64,000 nt of DNA from Streptomyces sp. NBC_00457 (GTDB lineage Bacteria; Actinomycetota; Actinomycetes; Streptomycetales; Streptomycetaceae): assembly GCF_036014015.1 (NCBI RefSeq), contig NZ_CP107905.1, positions 9,858,001 through 9,922,000 on the forward strand, given 5' to 3'. The notes under the pieces are model-generated. The model ran no database searches. It was given only the letters and a program-made list of their open reading frames with translations, and was not told the DNA's origin. Shown here in pieces: positions 34,765-43,554 of this stretch. Both the position numbers and the translations under genes were made by a program. Numbering within the stretch: position 1 is the stretch's first letter; each line of letters opens with the position of its first letter.

Positions 34765-35907
34765 GTGTCCCTCACCTTCCACTGGTTCCTGCCCACCAAC
34801 GGCGACAGCCGCCATGTCGTCGGCGGCGGCCACGGCTCTCCCGCCACCGCATCCGGACGGGACCGGCCGCCGACCGTCGGCTATCTGAGCCAGATCGCCC
34901 GCGCCGCCGAGGACCTGGGCTTCGTCGGCGCGCTCACGCCGACCGGCGCCTGGTGCGAGGACGCCTGGCTGACCACCGCGATGGTCAGCCAGAACACCGA
35001 GCGCCTGAAATTCCTGGTCGCCTTCCGGCCCGGCTTCGTCTCGCCCACGCTCGCCGCGCAGATGGCGTCCACCTTCCAGCGGCAGAGCGGCGGACGGCTG
35101 CTCCTCAACGTCGTCACCGGCGGCGAGAGTCAGGAGCAGCGGGCCTACGGCGACTTCCTCGACAAGGACGCCCGCTATCGCCGTACCGGTGAATTCCTGC
35201 AGATCGTACGGGAGTTGTGGGACGGCAAGACCGTCGATCTGAACGGCGAGTTCCTTCACGTCGAGGACGCCAAGCTGGCCCGCGTGCCGGACCCCGTGCC
35301 CGAGGTGTACTTCGGCGGCTCCTCGCCCATCGCCGGCGACATCGCGGCCCGGCACGCCGACGTGTACCTCACCTGGGGCGAGCCGCCCGCCCAGGTCGCC
35401 GAGAAGATCGCCTGGATCAGGGGACTGGCCGCCGAGCAGGGCCGCACACTGCGCTTCGGTATCCGGCTGCACGTCATCACCCGTGACACCTCCGCGCAGG
35501 CCTGGGCGGAGGCGAACCGGCTCCTGGAGGGCTTCGACGCGGAGACCGTACGGGCCGTCCAGGCCGGGCTGGGGCGCAGCGAGTCCGAGGGGCAGCAGCG
35601 GATGCTCGCGCTGCACGGCGGCGGCCGGGACGGCCTGGAGATCCACCCCAACCTGTGGGCCGGTATCGGGCTCGTGCGCGGCGGCGCGGGCACCGCCCTC
35701 GTCGGCAGCCACGACGAGGTCGCGGCGCGCATCGAGGAGTATCACGCGCTCGGTATCGACGAGTTCGTCCTCTCGGGCTATCCGCACCTGGAGGAGGCGT
35801 ACTGGTTCGGCGAGGGGGTGCTGCCCCGGCTCGCCGGGCGGGGGCTGTGGCGGCATCCGTACGACGACCAGGCCGCACCGGTGGCGCAGGTCCCGTTCGC
35901 GAGCTGA
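34765..35907 (+). CDS. ssuD: FMNH2-dependent alkanesulfonate monooxygenase
   Basis: A 380-residue bacterial luciferase-like (LLM) TIM-barrel enzyme, GTG start with GGAG eight bases upstream. SLTFHWFLPTNGDSRH at the N-terminus, AAEDLGFVGALTPTG, FLVAFRPGFVSPT, LLLNVVTGGESQEQRAYGDF and the C-terminal YPHLEEAYWFGEGVLPRL are characteristic of SsuD. It splits alkanesulfonates to aldehyde and sulfite using FMNH2 from a separate reductase and so supplies sulfur when sulfate is scarce. No ssuABC transporter or SsuE is adjacent. The leader peptide upstream points to cysteine control. It converges on the flavoprotein gene, with a three-base gap. Confidence 0.92.
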   Translation: MSLTFHWFLPTNGDSRHVVGGGHGSPATASGRDRPPTVGYLSQIARAAEDLGFVGALTPTGAWCEDAWLTTAMVSQNTERLKFLVAFRPGFVSPTLAAQMASTFQRQSGGRLLLNVVTGGESQEQRAYGDFLDKDARYRRTGEFLQIVRELWDGKTVDLNGEFLHVEDAKLARVPDPVPEVYFGGSSPIAGDIAARHADVYLTWGEPPAQVAEKIAWIRGLAAEQGRTLRFGIRLHVITRDTSAQAWAEANRLLEGFDAETVRAVQAGLGRSESEGQQRMLALHGGGRDGLEIHPNLWAGIGLVRGGAGTALVGSHDEVAARIEEYHALGIDEFVLSGYPHLEEAYWFGEGVLPRLAGRGLWRHPYDDQAAPVAQVPFAS

Positions 35908-35910
35908 ACC

Positions 35911-36957
35911 TCAGCCGGACAGCCGGTCGAGGTGCGCCCTGCGCACCCCGGCCGTCTGCCCCTGCACCAGCAGGAACATCCCCTCGCGCGCCAGCCGTTG
36001 GGCCGGGCTGCGCAGGTCCATGGCGCGTCCGCCTCCGGCGACGATCGCGGCGGTCGTCGCGGCGCGCATCAGGTCGTACGCCCGTGTCTTGAGGGCCAGC
36101 CGTTCCTCGATGTGCTCGTGGGGCACGGGGTGATCGGCGAGGGCGTACGCCTGAGCACGTACCTCGTCGAGGCGGGCGCGCAGAGCGGATGCCGTCTCCT
36201 TCGCCTCCGTATCCGCGTCGAGCAGGGCGAGTGCCGCGTCCGTGATCCCGAAGACGGCCGGGTTGGTGTTGGCGGCGCGGGGCAGGTCGATCTGGGCGAA
36301 CTTCTCGTGCGGCGTGCGCAGCACCACCGCCTCGTCGGGCAGCCACAGCCCGGTCAGCCGCAACGACACCGTACGGGCGGCGGTGAGTGCCGCGAGCCGC
36401 ATCGGGTCCGACGGGCACAGCCCCGGCTGCTCGCGTGCCTCGGTGAACGCGAACACCACCTCGCCGGTGTCCGTGACACCGGCGAGCAGCATCACGTCGT
36501 TGAGACCCCAGCCGGTGTACCAGGGCACGGTGCCGTCGAAGCGCCAGCCACCGTGCTCGGCGGTCGCCCGTACCGGGATCCGCGGGAAGGCGCGGACGTG
36601 CGCATAGGCGATCCCGGCGAGCAGCTCACCGGTCGCCAGCGGGCTGAGCAGCCGCTCCCGGACGGGCAGTCGGGAGTCGGCCAGGAGCTTCACCGGCGTG
36701 TAGTGCTGGGTCTGCACGAACCAGGTCGAGCAGCACGCCCCGGCCAGGATCTCCGCGATCTCCCGGGCCACCGCGGCGGGCGCGGCCGAGCCGCCGTACT
36801 GCTCGGGCGCGCTCACCCCGAGCAGCCCGGACCGCTTGACCGCCTCGATATGGCTCACCGGCATGCCTTCCCGGTCGACGCGCTCCGCCTCAGGCGCCAG
36901 GACCTCGGCGGCGAGCTGTCGGGCACGGGTGACGAGCGGGTGAGGTGTGGTGGTCAT
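35911..36957 (-). CDS. Acyl-CoA dehydrogenase-like flavoprotein
   Basis: A 348-residue protein of the acyl-CoA dehydrogenase fold, shorter than the usual 380-400. The N-terminal helical domain (ARQLAAEVLAPEAERVDREG, GVSAPEQYGGS), the beta domain (WRFDGTVPWYTGWG) and the C-terminal four-helix bundle (VAGGGRAMDLRSPAQRLARE) are all present. The GGRAMDLRSPAQRL end resembles the DszC/SfnB group of flavin-dependent monooxygenases, which use reduced flavin rather than acyl-CoA. Position beside ssuD supports a sulfur-acquisition role (inference). The ribosome binding site is weak. Confidence 0.75.
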   Translation of the reverse strand: MTTTPHPLVTRARQLAAEVLAPEAERVDREGMPVSHIEAVKRSGLLGVSAPEQYGGSAAPAAVAREIAEILAGACCSTWFVQTQHYTPVKLLADSRLPVRERLLSPLATGELLAGIAYAHVRAFPRIPVRATAEHGGWRFDGTVPWYTGWGLNDVMLLAGVTDTGEVVFAFTEAREQPGLCPSDPMRLAALTAARTVSLRLTGLWLPDEAVVLRTPHEKFAQIDLPRAANTNPAVFGITDAALALLDADTEAKETASALRARLDEVRAQAYALADHPVPHEHIEERLALKTRAYDLMRAATTAAIVAGGGRAMDLRSPAQRLAREGMFLLVQGQTAGVRRAHLDRLSG

Positions 36958-37055
36958 GGACGAGATTCTTCCGGTGTCGTGGCGCGGGGTGTCGATGCGG
37001 GGGCCCGTCGTTCGTGTAGGAGGTGAGAGAACGCGACGATGCCTGGGAGGCCGTC

Positions 37056-37418
37056 ATGAAGTACTACCTGCTCAGCGTGATGCAGCCGGTGGGGGAGCCA
37101 CCTGCCCCCGAGATCCTCGCCGAGATCGGCAAGAGGCTCGATGTCTTCCACCAGGAGCTGCGTGAGGCGGGCGCCTGGGTGTTCGCCGGGGGACTGCACG
37201 GCCCGGAGTCGTCCACCGTGCTGCGGCCCCACGACGGAGACGTCCTGGTCACGGACGGCCCGTATGCCGAGGGCAAGGAGATGCTCGGCGGCATCTGCCT
37301 GATCAAGGCGTCCGACCTGGACGTGGCCCTGGAGTGGGGGCGCAAGGCGGCGCTGGCGACCACGCTGCCGATCGAGGTGCGCCCCTTCATGCACGAAGCC
37401 GAGGCCGATGGCTCCTGA
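37056..37418 (+). CDS. YciI-like (DGPF-domain) protein
   Basis: A 120-residue small protein with the DGPF motif ([19 protein letters not shown]). GGGAGG precedes the ATG. Its last 11 bases overlap the sigma factor gene, so the two are translationally coupled. DGPF proteins are the standard genetic partners of ECF42 sigma factors; their biochemical role is not known, and a ligand-binding or sensing part is possible. Confidence 0.88.
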   Translation: MKYYLLSVMQPVGEPPAPEILAEIGKRLDVFHQELREAGAWVFAGGLHGPESSTVLRPHDGDVLVTDGPYAEGKEMLGGICLIKASDLDVALEWGRKAALATTLPIEVRPFMHEAEADGS

Positions 37419-38589
37419 CGTAGAGGCCGTCTTCCGCGCGGAGTACGGCCGCGCGGTCTCCGTCCTCGTCCGCTTCCTCGGCGACATCGACCTCGCCGAG
37501 GAAGCGGTCCAGGACGCGTTCGCCACGGCCGTACAGCGCTGGCCGGCAACCGGCGTCCCGCCCAGCCCCGCCGGGTGGATCATCACCACCGCCCGCAACC
37601 GGGCGATCGACCGGCTGCGCCGCGAATCCTCCCGGGAAGCCCGCCACGCCGAGGCCGCCCTGCTGCACGCCGCCGATACACCGGCCGAGGAGGGACCTGT
37701 GCGTGACGACCGGCTTCGCCTCATCTTCACCTGCTGCCACCCGGCGCTGGCGCTCCAGGCTCAGGTCGCCCTCACGCTCCGGCTGCTCGGCGGGCTCGGC
37801 ACCGACCGGATCGCCCGCGCCTTCCTCGTCCCCGAGCCGACCATGGCCCAGCGCCTGGTCCGGGCCAAGGCGAAGATCCGGGACGCCCGGATCCCGTACC
37901 GCGTGCCCCGCGACGCCGACCTTCCCGACCGCCTGAACGGCGTTCTGGCCGTCGCCTACCTGATCTTCAACGAGGGGTACGAGGGTTCACCGGAGCTGTG
38001 CGCCGAAGCCGTACGCCTGGGCCGGCTGCTGGCCGAGCTGATGCCGGACGAGCCCGAGGTCACCGGCCTGCTCGCCCTGATGCTGCTGATCGAGTCGCGC
38101 CGGACCGCCCGCCAGGATGAAGGCGGTGCGCTGGTGCCGCTGCCCGAGCAGGACCGCGACTGCTGGGACCGTGACCTGATCACGGAGGGACAGGCACTGG
38201 TCCGCCGCTGTCTGCGCCGTAACCAGCCGGGCCCCTATCAGATCCAGGCTGCGATCCAGGCCGTGCACAGCGACGCGACCACCGCCGACGCCACCGACTG
38301 GAGCCAGATCCTGCAGCTCTACGACCAGCTGATGGCGCTGGCCCCCAGCCCGGTCGTGGCCCTCAACCGGGCCGTCGCGGTCGCCGAGGTGAGCGGCCCC
38401 GCGGCGGCGCTCACCCTCGTCGACGCCCTCGACCTGGCGCGCTACCGCGTCTTCCACGCCGTACGGGCCGACCTGCTGCGCCGCCTGGATCGCACAGCCG
38501 AAGCGCTCGCCGCGTACGATGCGGCGATCGCGCTCAGCGAGAACCCGGCCGAACGCGCCTACCTCGAACGCGTCCGGCGAGCCCTGTGA
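37408..38589 (+). CDS. ECF42-type RNA polymerase sigma factor with C-terminal TPR extension
   Basis: A 393-residue sigma factor. Region 2 (about 8-75; [40 protein letters not shown]) and region 4 (about 110-165; [35 protein letters not shown]) are intact. A 220-residue extension with TPR-like helices ([33 protein letters not shown]) is the mark of ECF42/SigJ-like proteins. There is no anti-sigma gene; these factors depend on their C-terminal part and partner DGPF protein. The gene ends where urtE ends on the other strand. Confidence 0.9.
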   Translation: MAPDVEAVFRAEYGRAVSVLVRFLGDIDLAEEAVQDAFATAVQRWPATGVPPSPAGWIITTARNRAIDRLRRESSREARHAEAALLHAADTPAEEGPVRDDRLRLIFTCCHPALALQAQVALTLRLLGGLGTDRIARAFLVPEPTMAQRLVRAKAKIRDARIPYRVPRDADLPDRLNGVLAVAYLIFNEGYEGSPELCAEAVRLGRLLAELMPDEPEVTGLLALMLLIESRRTARQDEGGALVPLPEQDRDCWDRDLITEGQALVRRCLRRNQPGPYQIQAAIQAVHSDATTADATDWSQILQLYDQLMALAPSPVVALNRAVAVAEVSGPAAALTLVDALDLARYRVFHAVRADLLRRLDRTAEALAAYDAAIALSENPAERAYLERVRRAL

Positions 38590-39282
38590 TCACACGCTCA
38601 ACGCCTCCCGCACCGACGCCTCCGCGTCCTGGCCGCCCTCGCCGGACGAGGTGACACGCCCTGCCTCCAGGACGTAGTAGCGCTGCGCCGCCCGCATCGC
38701 GAAGCCGACGTGCTGCTCCACCAGCAGCACCGACAGCCCGCCCCGGGCGGCCAGCGCCAGGATCGTCTCCTCGATCTCGGCGACCACCGACGGCTGGATG
38801 CCCTCGGTCGGCTCGTCCAGGAGCAGGATCCGAGGCTCCGTCACCAAGGCGCGGGCGATGGCCAGTTGCTGCCGCTGGCCGCCCGACAGCAGGCCCGCGC
38901 GACGGTTCGACAGGGTGCGCAGTGCCGGGAACAGGTCCAGCGCCTCGGCGACGGCCGCCTTCCCGCGCTTGCGGCCGTCCGCGACCAACTGGAGGTTCTC
39001 CGCGGTCGTCAGCTGCGGGAACGCCTGCTGGCCCTGCGGGACGTACGCCATCCCGCGCGCGACCCGCTCGTGCGGCTTGCGGCGCGTGATGTCCTCGCCG
39101 TCGAGCCGGATCGTGCCGCCGGCCGGGGTCAGCAGTCCGACCGCCGCGCGCAGCAGTGTGCTCTTGCCCGCGCCGTTGTGCCCGAGCACGGCGGCCACAC
39201 CGTCCTTCGGTACGTCCACGGAGACGCCGTGCAGAACGGTGCTGCGGTGGTAGCCGACGCGGACGTCGTCGATCTCGAGCAT
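38590..39282 (-). CDS. urtE: Urea ABC transporter ATP-binding protein UrtE
   Basis: A 230-residue ABC ATPase. I place the start at ATG 39282 (GGAGG four bases upstream); a GTG one codon earlier sits too close to it. The A of this ATG is the last base of the urtD stop (TGATG). Walker A GHNGAGKST, signature LSGGQRQQLAIARAL, Walker B ILLLDEPTEGIQ and the H-loop EQHVGF are intact. It is the second ATPase of the UrtABCDE importer. Confidence 0.93.
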   Translation of the reverse strand: MLEIDDVRVGYHRSTVLHGVSVDVPKDGVAAVLGHNGAGKSTLLRAAVGLLTPAGGTIRLDGEDITRRKPHERVARGMAYVPQGQQAFPQLTTAENLQLVADGRKRGKAAVAEALDLFPALRTLSNRRAGLLSGGQRQQLAIARALVTEPRILLLDEPTEGIQPSVVAEIEETILALAARGGLSVLLVEQHVGFAMRAAQRYYVLEAGRVTSSGEGGQDAEASVREALSV

Positions 39283-40052
39283 CACGCCTCCTGTACGACG
39301 GCGGCGGCGTCCTCGGTCGCCTTGTGCCCGAGGTACACCTCCTGCACCTTGGGATCGGCCTGCACTTCGGCCACCGTGCCCTCGCTGAGCACCTTGCCGG
39401 CGTGCAGCACGCTCACGCTGCGCGCGAAGGACCGCATGAAGTCCATGTCGTGCTCGATGACGACGACGGTCCGCTCCTCACTGATCCGCTCCAACAGCTC
39501 GCCGGTGGCCTGCCGTTCGTCGTGACTCATCCCGGCGACCGGCTCGTCGAGCAGCAGCAGCCGTACGTCCTGCACGAGCAGCATGCCGATCTCCAGCCAC
39601 TGCTTCTGCCCGTGGGCCAGCGTCCCCGCAAGGGAGTCCGCGCAGTCGGAGAGCCCGACCGTCTCCAGTGCCCGCGCGACGGATTCCGGCACGTCCTTGC
39701 GGCGCCGCAGCATGGTCCACACGCTCCGGCCCGCGCCCGCCGCGATGTCCAGGTTCTGCAGCACCGTCAACTCCTCGAAGACGGTGGCCGTCTGGAAGGT
39801 ACGGCCGATCCCCGACCGGGCGATCCTGTGCACGCTCCGCCCGAGCAGTTCCGCGCCGCCGAACAGCACCGAGCCCTCCGCCTTCACCAGTCCGGTGACG
39901 GCGTCCACGAGGGTCGTCTTGCCCGCGCCGTTCGGCCCGATGAGGAACCGCAGATCACCCGGCTGGACCTCCAGGTCCACACCGTCCACCGCGGTGAACC
40001 CATCGAAGGACACCCGCAGTTGACGTATCTCGAGTCCTGACAGCTCGCTCAT
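39282..40052 (-). CDS. urtD: Urea ABC transporter ATP-binding protein UrtD
   Basis: A 256-residue ABC ATPase from ATG 40052 that overlaps the urtC stop (ATGA). Walker A GPNGAGKTT, the family's non-standard signature LAHGQKQWLEIG and Walker B LLLLDEPVAGM are visible, and the switch His is in VVVIEHDMDF. The LAHGQKQ form is typical of UrtD. Works with UrtE on the cytosolic face of the UrtBC channel. Confidence 0.93.
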   Translation of the reverse strand: MSELSGLEIRQLRVSFDGFTAVDGVDLEVQPGDLRFLIGPNGAGKTTLVDAVTGLVKAEGSVLFGGAELLGRSVHRIARSGIGRTFQTATVFEELTVLQNLDIAAGAGRSVWTMLRRRKDVPESVARALETVGLSDCADSLAGTLAHGQKQWLEIGMLLVQDVRLLLLDEPVAGMSHDERQATGELLERISEERTVVVIEHDMDFMRSFARSVSVLHAGKVLSEGTVAEVQADPKVQEVYLGHKATEDAAAVVQEA

Positions 40053-41131
40053 GCTGCTTCTCCCACAGGAAGGGCGGGTGTCTGCTGAACAGCCTTGCGG
40101 CGCCGTCGCACGATGCCCGCCAGCGAGGCGAGACCGCCCGGCAGGAACGCCAGCGCCACGATGAACAGCAGGCCCTGGAAGTAGGTCCAGCCCGCCGGGA
40201 ACTCCTCCGACAGTGCCGTCTTGGCCCAGGCCACGCCGACCGCGCCGAGCACGGCGCCGACCAGACTGGCCCGGCCGCCCACCGCCGCGCCGATCACGAA
40301 CTCGATGGACGGCACGATGCCGATCATCGCGGGCGAGATGATGCCGACGGCCGGCACGAACAGGGCGCCCGCGAGGCCCGCCATGCCGGCCGCGACGACG
40401 TACGCGACGAGCTTCACGTTCGCCGGGTTGTACCCGAGGAAGCGCACCCGTTCCTCCGAGTCCCGTACGGCGACGAGGAGTTCGCCGTACCGGCTGTGGA
40501 TCAGCTGGCGGGCGATCGCGATCAGGGCGAGCAGACAGGCGGCGATGATGAAGTACACGGTCCGCTGGTTGAGCGGGTCGTCGAGGTCGTAGCCGAAGAA
40601 GCCCTGGATGTCGGTGAGTCCGTTGGTGCCGCCGGTCGTGGCCTGCTGGCCGATCAGCCAGATGGCGAAGGCGGCGGTGAGGGCCTGGCTGAGGATCGCG
40701 AAGTAGGCGCCCTTCACCCGGCGCCGGAAGATGAACAGGCCCAGGATCGCCGCGACGGCCATCGGCAGCAGCACGGTCGCGGCGAGCGCGAAGACGGGGT
40801 TCGCGAACGGCTGCCACCACCAGGGCAGTTCGGTCGCGGTGCCGTACAGCGCCATGAAGTCGGGCAGGTTGCCCGGCCCCGCGTCGGCGATCTTCAGATG
40901 CATCGCCATGGCGTAGCCGCCGAGTCCGAAGAAGACACCCTGGCCGAGCGTGAGCAGGCCGCCGCGGCCCCATGCCAGGCAGATGCCGACGGCGACCATC
41001 GCCGTGCACAGGTACTTGGCGAGCAGGTCGAGCCGGAAGTCGGAGAGGGCGAGCGGGGCGACGGCGAAGAGCAGCAGGGCCGCGCCGGCGAATCCGGCCC
41101 ATGCGCGGGCGCGCCCGTTCAGAACGGTCAT
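40049..41131 (-). CDS. urtC: Urea ABC transporter permease UrtC
   Basis: A 360-residue permease from ATG 41131, overlapping the urtB stop (ATGA). About ten membrane helices; LAWGRGGLLTLGQGVFFGLG and GGTNGLTDIQGFFGYDLDDP are typical UrtC loops. The C-terminal RRRRKAVQQTPALPVGEAA tail is basic then flexible. A leftward open frame of 215 codons beyond the ATG is not part of the gene. Confidence 0.92.
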   Translation of the reverse strand: MTVLNGRARAWAGFAGAALLLFAVAPLALSDFRLDLLAKYLCTAMVAVGICLAWGRGGLLTLGQGVFFGLGGYAMAMHLKIADAGPGNLPDFMALYGTATELPWWWQPFANPVFALAATVLLPMAVAAILGLFIFRRRVKGAYFAILSQALTAAFAIWLIGQQATTGGTNGLTDIQGFFGYDLDDPLNQRTVYFIIAACLLALIAIARQLIHSRYGELLVAVRDSEERVRFLGYNPANVKLVAYVVAAGMAGLAGALFVPAVGIISPAMIGIVPSIEFVIGAAVGGRASLVGAVLGAVGVAWAKTALSEEFPAGWTYFQGLLFIVALAFLPGGLASLAGIVRRRRKAVQQTPALPVGEAA

Positions 41132-42024
41132 ACGAGACTCCTCGTCCGCAGCGTGTACAGCCCCTGGGGCCGCCACTGGAGGAAGGCGACGATGGCCACG
41201 AGCACCAGCACCTTGGCGACGCTCACGGTGGTGGAGTACTCCAGCACCGACTGCAGCGCGCCCAGCACGAAGGCGACGATCACGCTGCCCTTGAGCTGTC
41301 CGATGCCGCCGACCACGATCACCAGGAAGGCGTCGATGATGATGTTGGTGCCCATCGTCGGCCCGATCGGACCGACCAGCGTCAGCGCGACCCCGGCGAC
41401 ACCCGCGAGCCCGGAGCCGATGAAGAAGGCGGTGCGGTCGACGCGGGACGTGGAGATGCCGGACACCTCCGCGAGGTCCCGGTTCTGCACGACGGCCCTG
41501 ATCCGGCGGCCCAGCGGCGTCAGCCGCAGCGTCAGCGACAGCGCGACCACCGCCGCGATCGCCAACGCCAGAATGAACAGGCGGCTGTTGGCGAAGGTGA
41601 GCGGATCGTCGCCGCCGATGACCGTGATGTTGCCGGTCAGCCAGTCCGGCGCACGGGTCTGCACATTCGGCGCCCCGAAAATGTCCCGGGCGAGCTGCTG
41701 AAGCATCAGCGAGACACCCCAGGTGACGAGAAGTGTGTCGAGTGGCCGCAGATACAGGCGGCGTATCAGCAGCCATTCCAGGAGAGCGCCGAGCGCTCCC
41801 GAGACGAGAAAAGCGACGGGAAGCGCGACCAGCAGCGAAATTCCCGCACCGGAAATGGACTTCTGCAGGACATACGTCGTGTAGGCGCCCGCCATGATGA
41901 ACTCGCCGTGGGCCATGTTGATGACGTTCATCTGGCCGAAGGTGAGCGACAGGCCGAGCGCGATGAGCAGCAGGACGGCACCGATGCTGATGCCGGTGAA
42001 GGTCTGACCGAGGATCACGGTCAT
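41128..42024 (-). CDS. urtB: Urea ABC transporter permease UrtB
   Basis: A 298-residue permease from ATG 42024 (GGAG upstream). It has eight or so membrane helices; LTFGQMNVINMAHGEFIMAG and LYLRPLDTLLVTWGVSLMLQ are hallmark branched-chain/urea permease segments. It pairs with UrtC to make the channel. There is a 61-base gap with a strong hairpin between urtA and this gene. Confidence 0.93.
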   Translation of the reverse strand: MTVILGQTFTGISIGAVLLLIALGLSLTFGQMNVINMAHGEFIMAGAYTTYVLQKSISGAGISLLVALPVAFLVSGALGALLEWLLIRRLYLRPLDTLLVTWGVSLMLQQLARDIFGAPNVQTRAPDWLTGNITVIGGDDPLTFANSRLFILALAIAAVVALSLTLRLTPLGRRIRAVVQNRDLAEVSGISTSRVDRTAFFIGSGLAGVAGVALTLVGPIGPTMGTNIIIDAFLVIVVGGIGQLKGSVIVAFVLGALQSVLEYSTTVSVAKVLVLVAIVAFLQWRPQGLYTLRTRSLV

Positions 42025-42047
42025 ACGGCGGCTCCGGGAGACGGCGG

Positions 42048-42071
42048 CCGTGGGCCCCGCAGGGCCCACGG
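42048..42071 (-). terminator. Hairpin between urtA and urtB
   Basis: CCGTGGGCCC-CGCA-GGGCCCACGG on the plus strand, perfect 10-base arms. No T tract. It probably limits read-through into urtBCDE or protects the urtA message, giving more binding protein than permease. Confidence 0.7.
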
Positions 42072-42085
42072 ACGGTGACGGTCGG

Positions 42086-43342
42086 TCAGGACAGGCCGGA
42101 GGCCCAGGAGTAGCCCTTGAGGTACGGGTCCGGCTTGATGGGCTTGCCGGAGTTCCACACCTCCTTGATCAGTCCGTCGGTGCCGATCTCGCCGATGCGG
42201 GCGGTCTTGTAGATGTGCTGGCTGGCGCCGTCGACGGTGACCTTGCCCTCGGGCGCGTCGAAGGTGATGCCGTCGGAGGCCGCCTTCACCTTCTCCGGGT
42301 CGAAGGACTTCGCCTTCTCGACCATCGCCTTCCACAGATAGACCGAGGTGTACGCGGCTTCCATCGGGTCACTGGTCGGCTTGTCCTGGCCGTACTTGGC
42401 CTTGTACGCCTTCACGAACTCGGTGTTCGCCGCGCCGGGGGTGGTCTGGTAGTAGTTCCACGCCGTCAGCTGGCCCGCCAGGTACTGGGCGCCGATCGAC
42501 TTGACCTCCTCCTCGGCGATCGACACCGACACGACCGGCATGGACTTCGCGGTCAGACCGGCCGACTTGTACTCCTTGAAGAAGGCCACGTTCGAGTCGC
42601 CGTTGAGGGTGTTGAAGACGGCGTCCGCCTTCGACGCCTTCACCTTGTTGGCGATCGTGCTGAACTCCGTGGAGCCCAGCGGCGCGTAGTCCTCGCCGAG
42701 GATCGTCATGCCGTTGGCCTTCGCGTACGCGCTGATCTCCTTGTTGGCGGTGCGCGGGAAGACATAGTCGCTGCCGACCAGGTAGATCTTCTTCAGGCCC
42801 TTGCTCTTCAAGTAGTCGAGCGCCGGGACGATCTGCTGATTGGTCGTCGCGCCCGTGTAGAAGATGTACGGGGACTCCTCGAGGCCCTCGTACTGCACCG
42901 GGTAGAACAGCAGCGACTTGTTCTTCTCGAAGACCGGCTTGACCGCCTTACGGCTGGCGGAGGTCCAGCAGCCGAAGGTGGCCGCGACCCGGTCCTCCCT
43001 GATCAGCTTCTGCGCCTTCTCGGCGAAGGTGGGCCAGTCGGAGGCGCCGTCCTCGCTGATCGGCTGGACCTTCTTGCCGAGCACACCGCCGGAGGCGTTG
43101 ATCTCGTCGATCGCCAGCTTGAGCGAGTCGCGTACGGTCACCTCGCTGATCGCCATGGTGCCGGAGAGCGAGTTGAGCAGGCCGACCTTGACCGTGTCAC
43201 CGCTGACGTCGGCCTTCGCGGCCTCGTCGGAGGAGCCGGCCGCGTCGGTCTTCGCACCGCACGCGGAAAGGGCCACGACCGCCGCGAGCGCGGCGCCGCC
43301 GGCGATGAGACGACGTCGGAGAACAAGTGAAACCGTGGACAA
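42086..43342 (-). CDS. urtA: Urea ABC transporter substrate-binding lipoprotein UrtA
   Basis: A 418-residue lipoprotein from TTG 43342, where GAGGGGG sits five bases upstream; upstream in-frame codons do not fit a signal peptide. The lipobox is LSAC with Cys after VALSA. The mature protein is a type I periplasmic-binding fold: [37 protein letters not shown] and [13 protein letters not shown] are characteristic. It binds urea, and possibly short amides, outside the membrane and passes it to UrtBC. A GlnR-like box lies 65-80 bases upstream, which would place it under nitrogen control. Confidence 0.93.
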   Translation of the reverse strand: MSTVSLVLRRRLIAGGAALAAVVALSACGAKTDAAGSSDEAAKADVSGDTVKVGLLNSLSGTMAISEVTVRDSLKLAIDEINASGGVLGKKVQPISEDGASDWPTFAEKAQKLIREDRVAATFGCWTSASRKAVKPVFEKNKSLLFYPVQYEGLEESPYIFYTGATTNQQIVPALDYLKSKGLKKIYLVGSDYVFPRTANKEISAYAKANGMTILGEDYAPLGSTEFSTIANKVKASKADAVFNTLNGDSNVAFFKEYKSAGLTAKSMPVVSVSIAEEEVKSIGAQYLAGQLTAWNYYQTTPGAANTEFVKAYKAKYGQDKPTSDPMEAAYTSVYLWKAMVEKAKSFDPEKVKAASDGITFDAPEGKVTVDGASQHIYKTARIGEIGTDGLIKEVWNSGKPIKPDPYLKGYSWASGLS

Positions 43343-43406
43343 AAGAACCCCCTCGGGGATGGCGGGAGGCGACCTCCCGAAGCGGTCCACAGCCTCAAGT
43401 CACCCT

Positions 43407-43422
43407 GTTTCCAAGATGTTTC
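43407..43422 (-). promoter_or_regulatory. GlnR-like box upstream of urtA
   Basis: On the minus strand GAAAC-ATCTTG-GAAAC fits the (GAA/GT)-AC-n6-(GAA/GT)-AC GlnR pattern, with a GTGAC three bases on (43403-43399). The site is centred about 72 bases before the TTG start. Confidence 0.55.
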
Positions 43423-43444
43423 ACCGGACTTTCCCCGAGGCAAC

Positions 43445-43465
43445 AAAAAACGCCCCGAGGGAGCG
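43445..43465 (-). terminator. Possible terminator of the UrtA-like gene
   Basis: On the minus strand, CGCTCCCTCGGGGCG is an imperfect short stem followed by six T. It separates the UrtA/AmiC-like gene (stop 43555) from urtA. Confidence 0.4.
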
Positions 43466-43554
43466 TGACCGGTATTGAGAAACCGAATTCACAATTCGCC
43501 CGAGGCATTCTAATTAGTTTCTGTGGGAAGTATCTTGGTGGGGGCGCGGGCATG

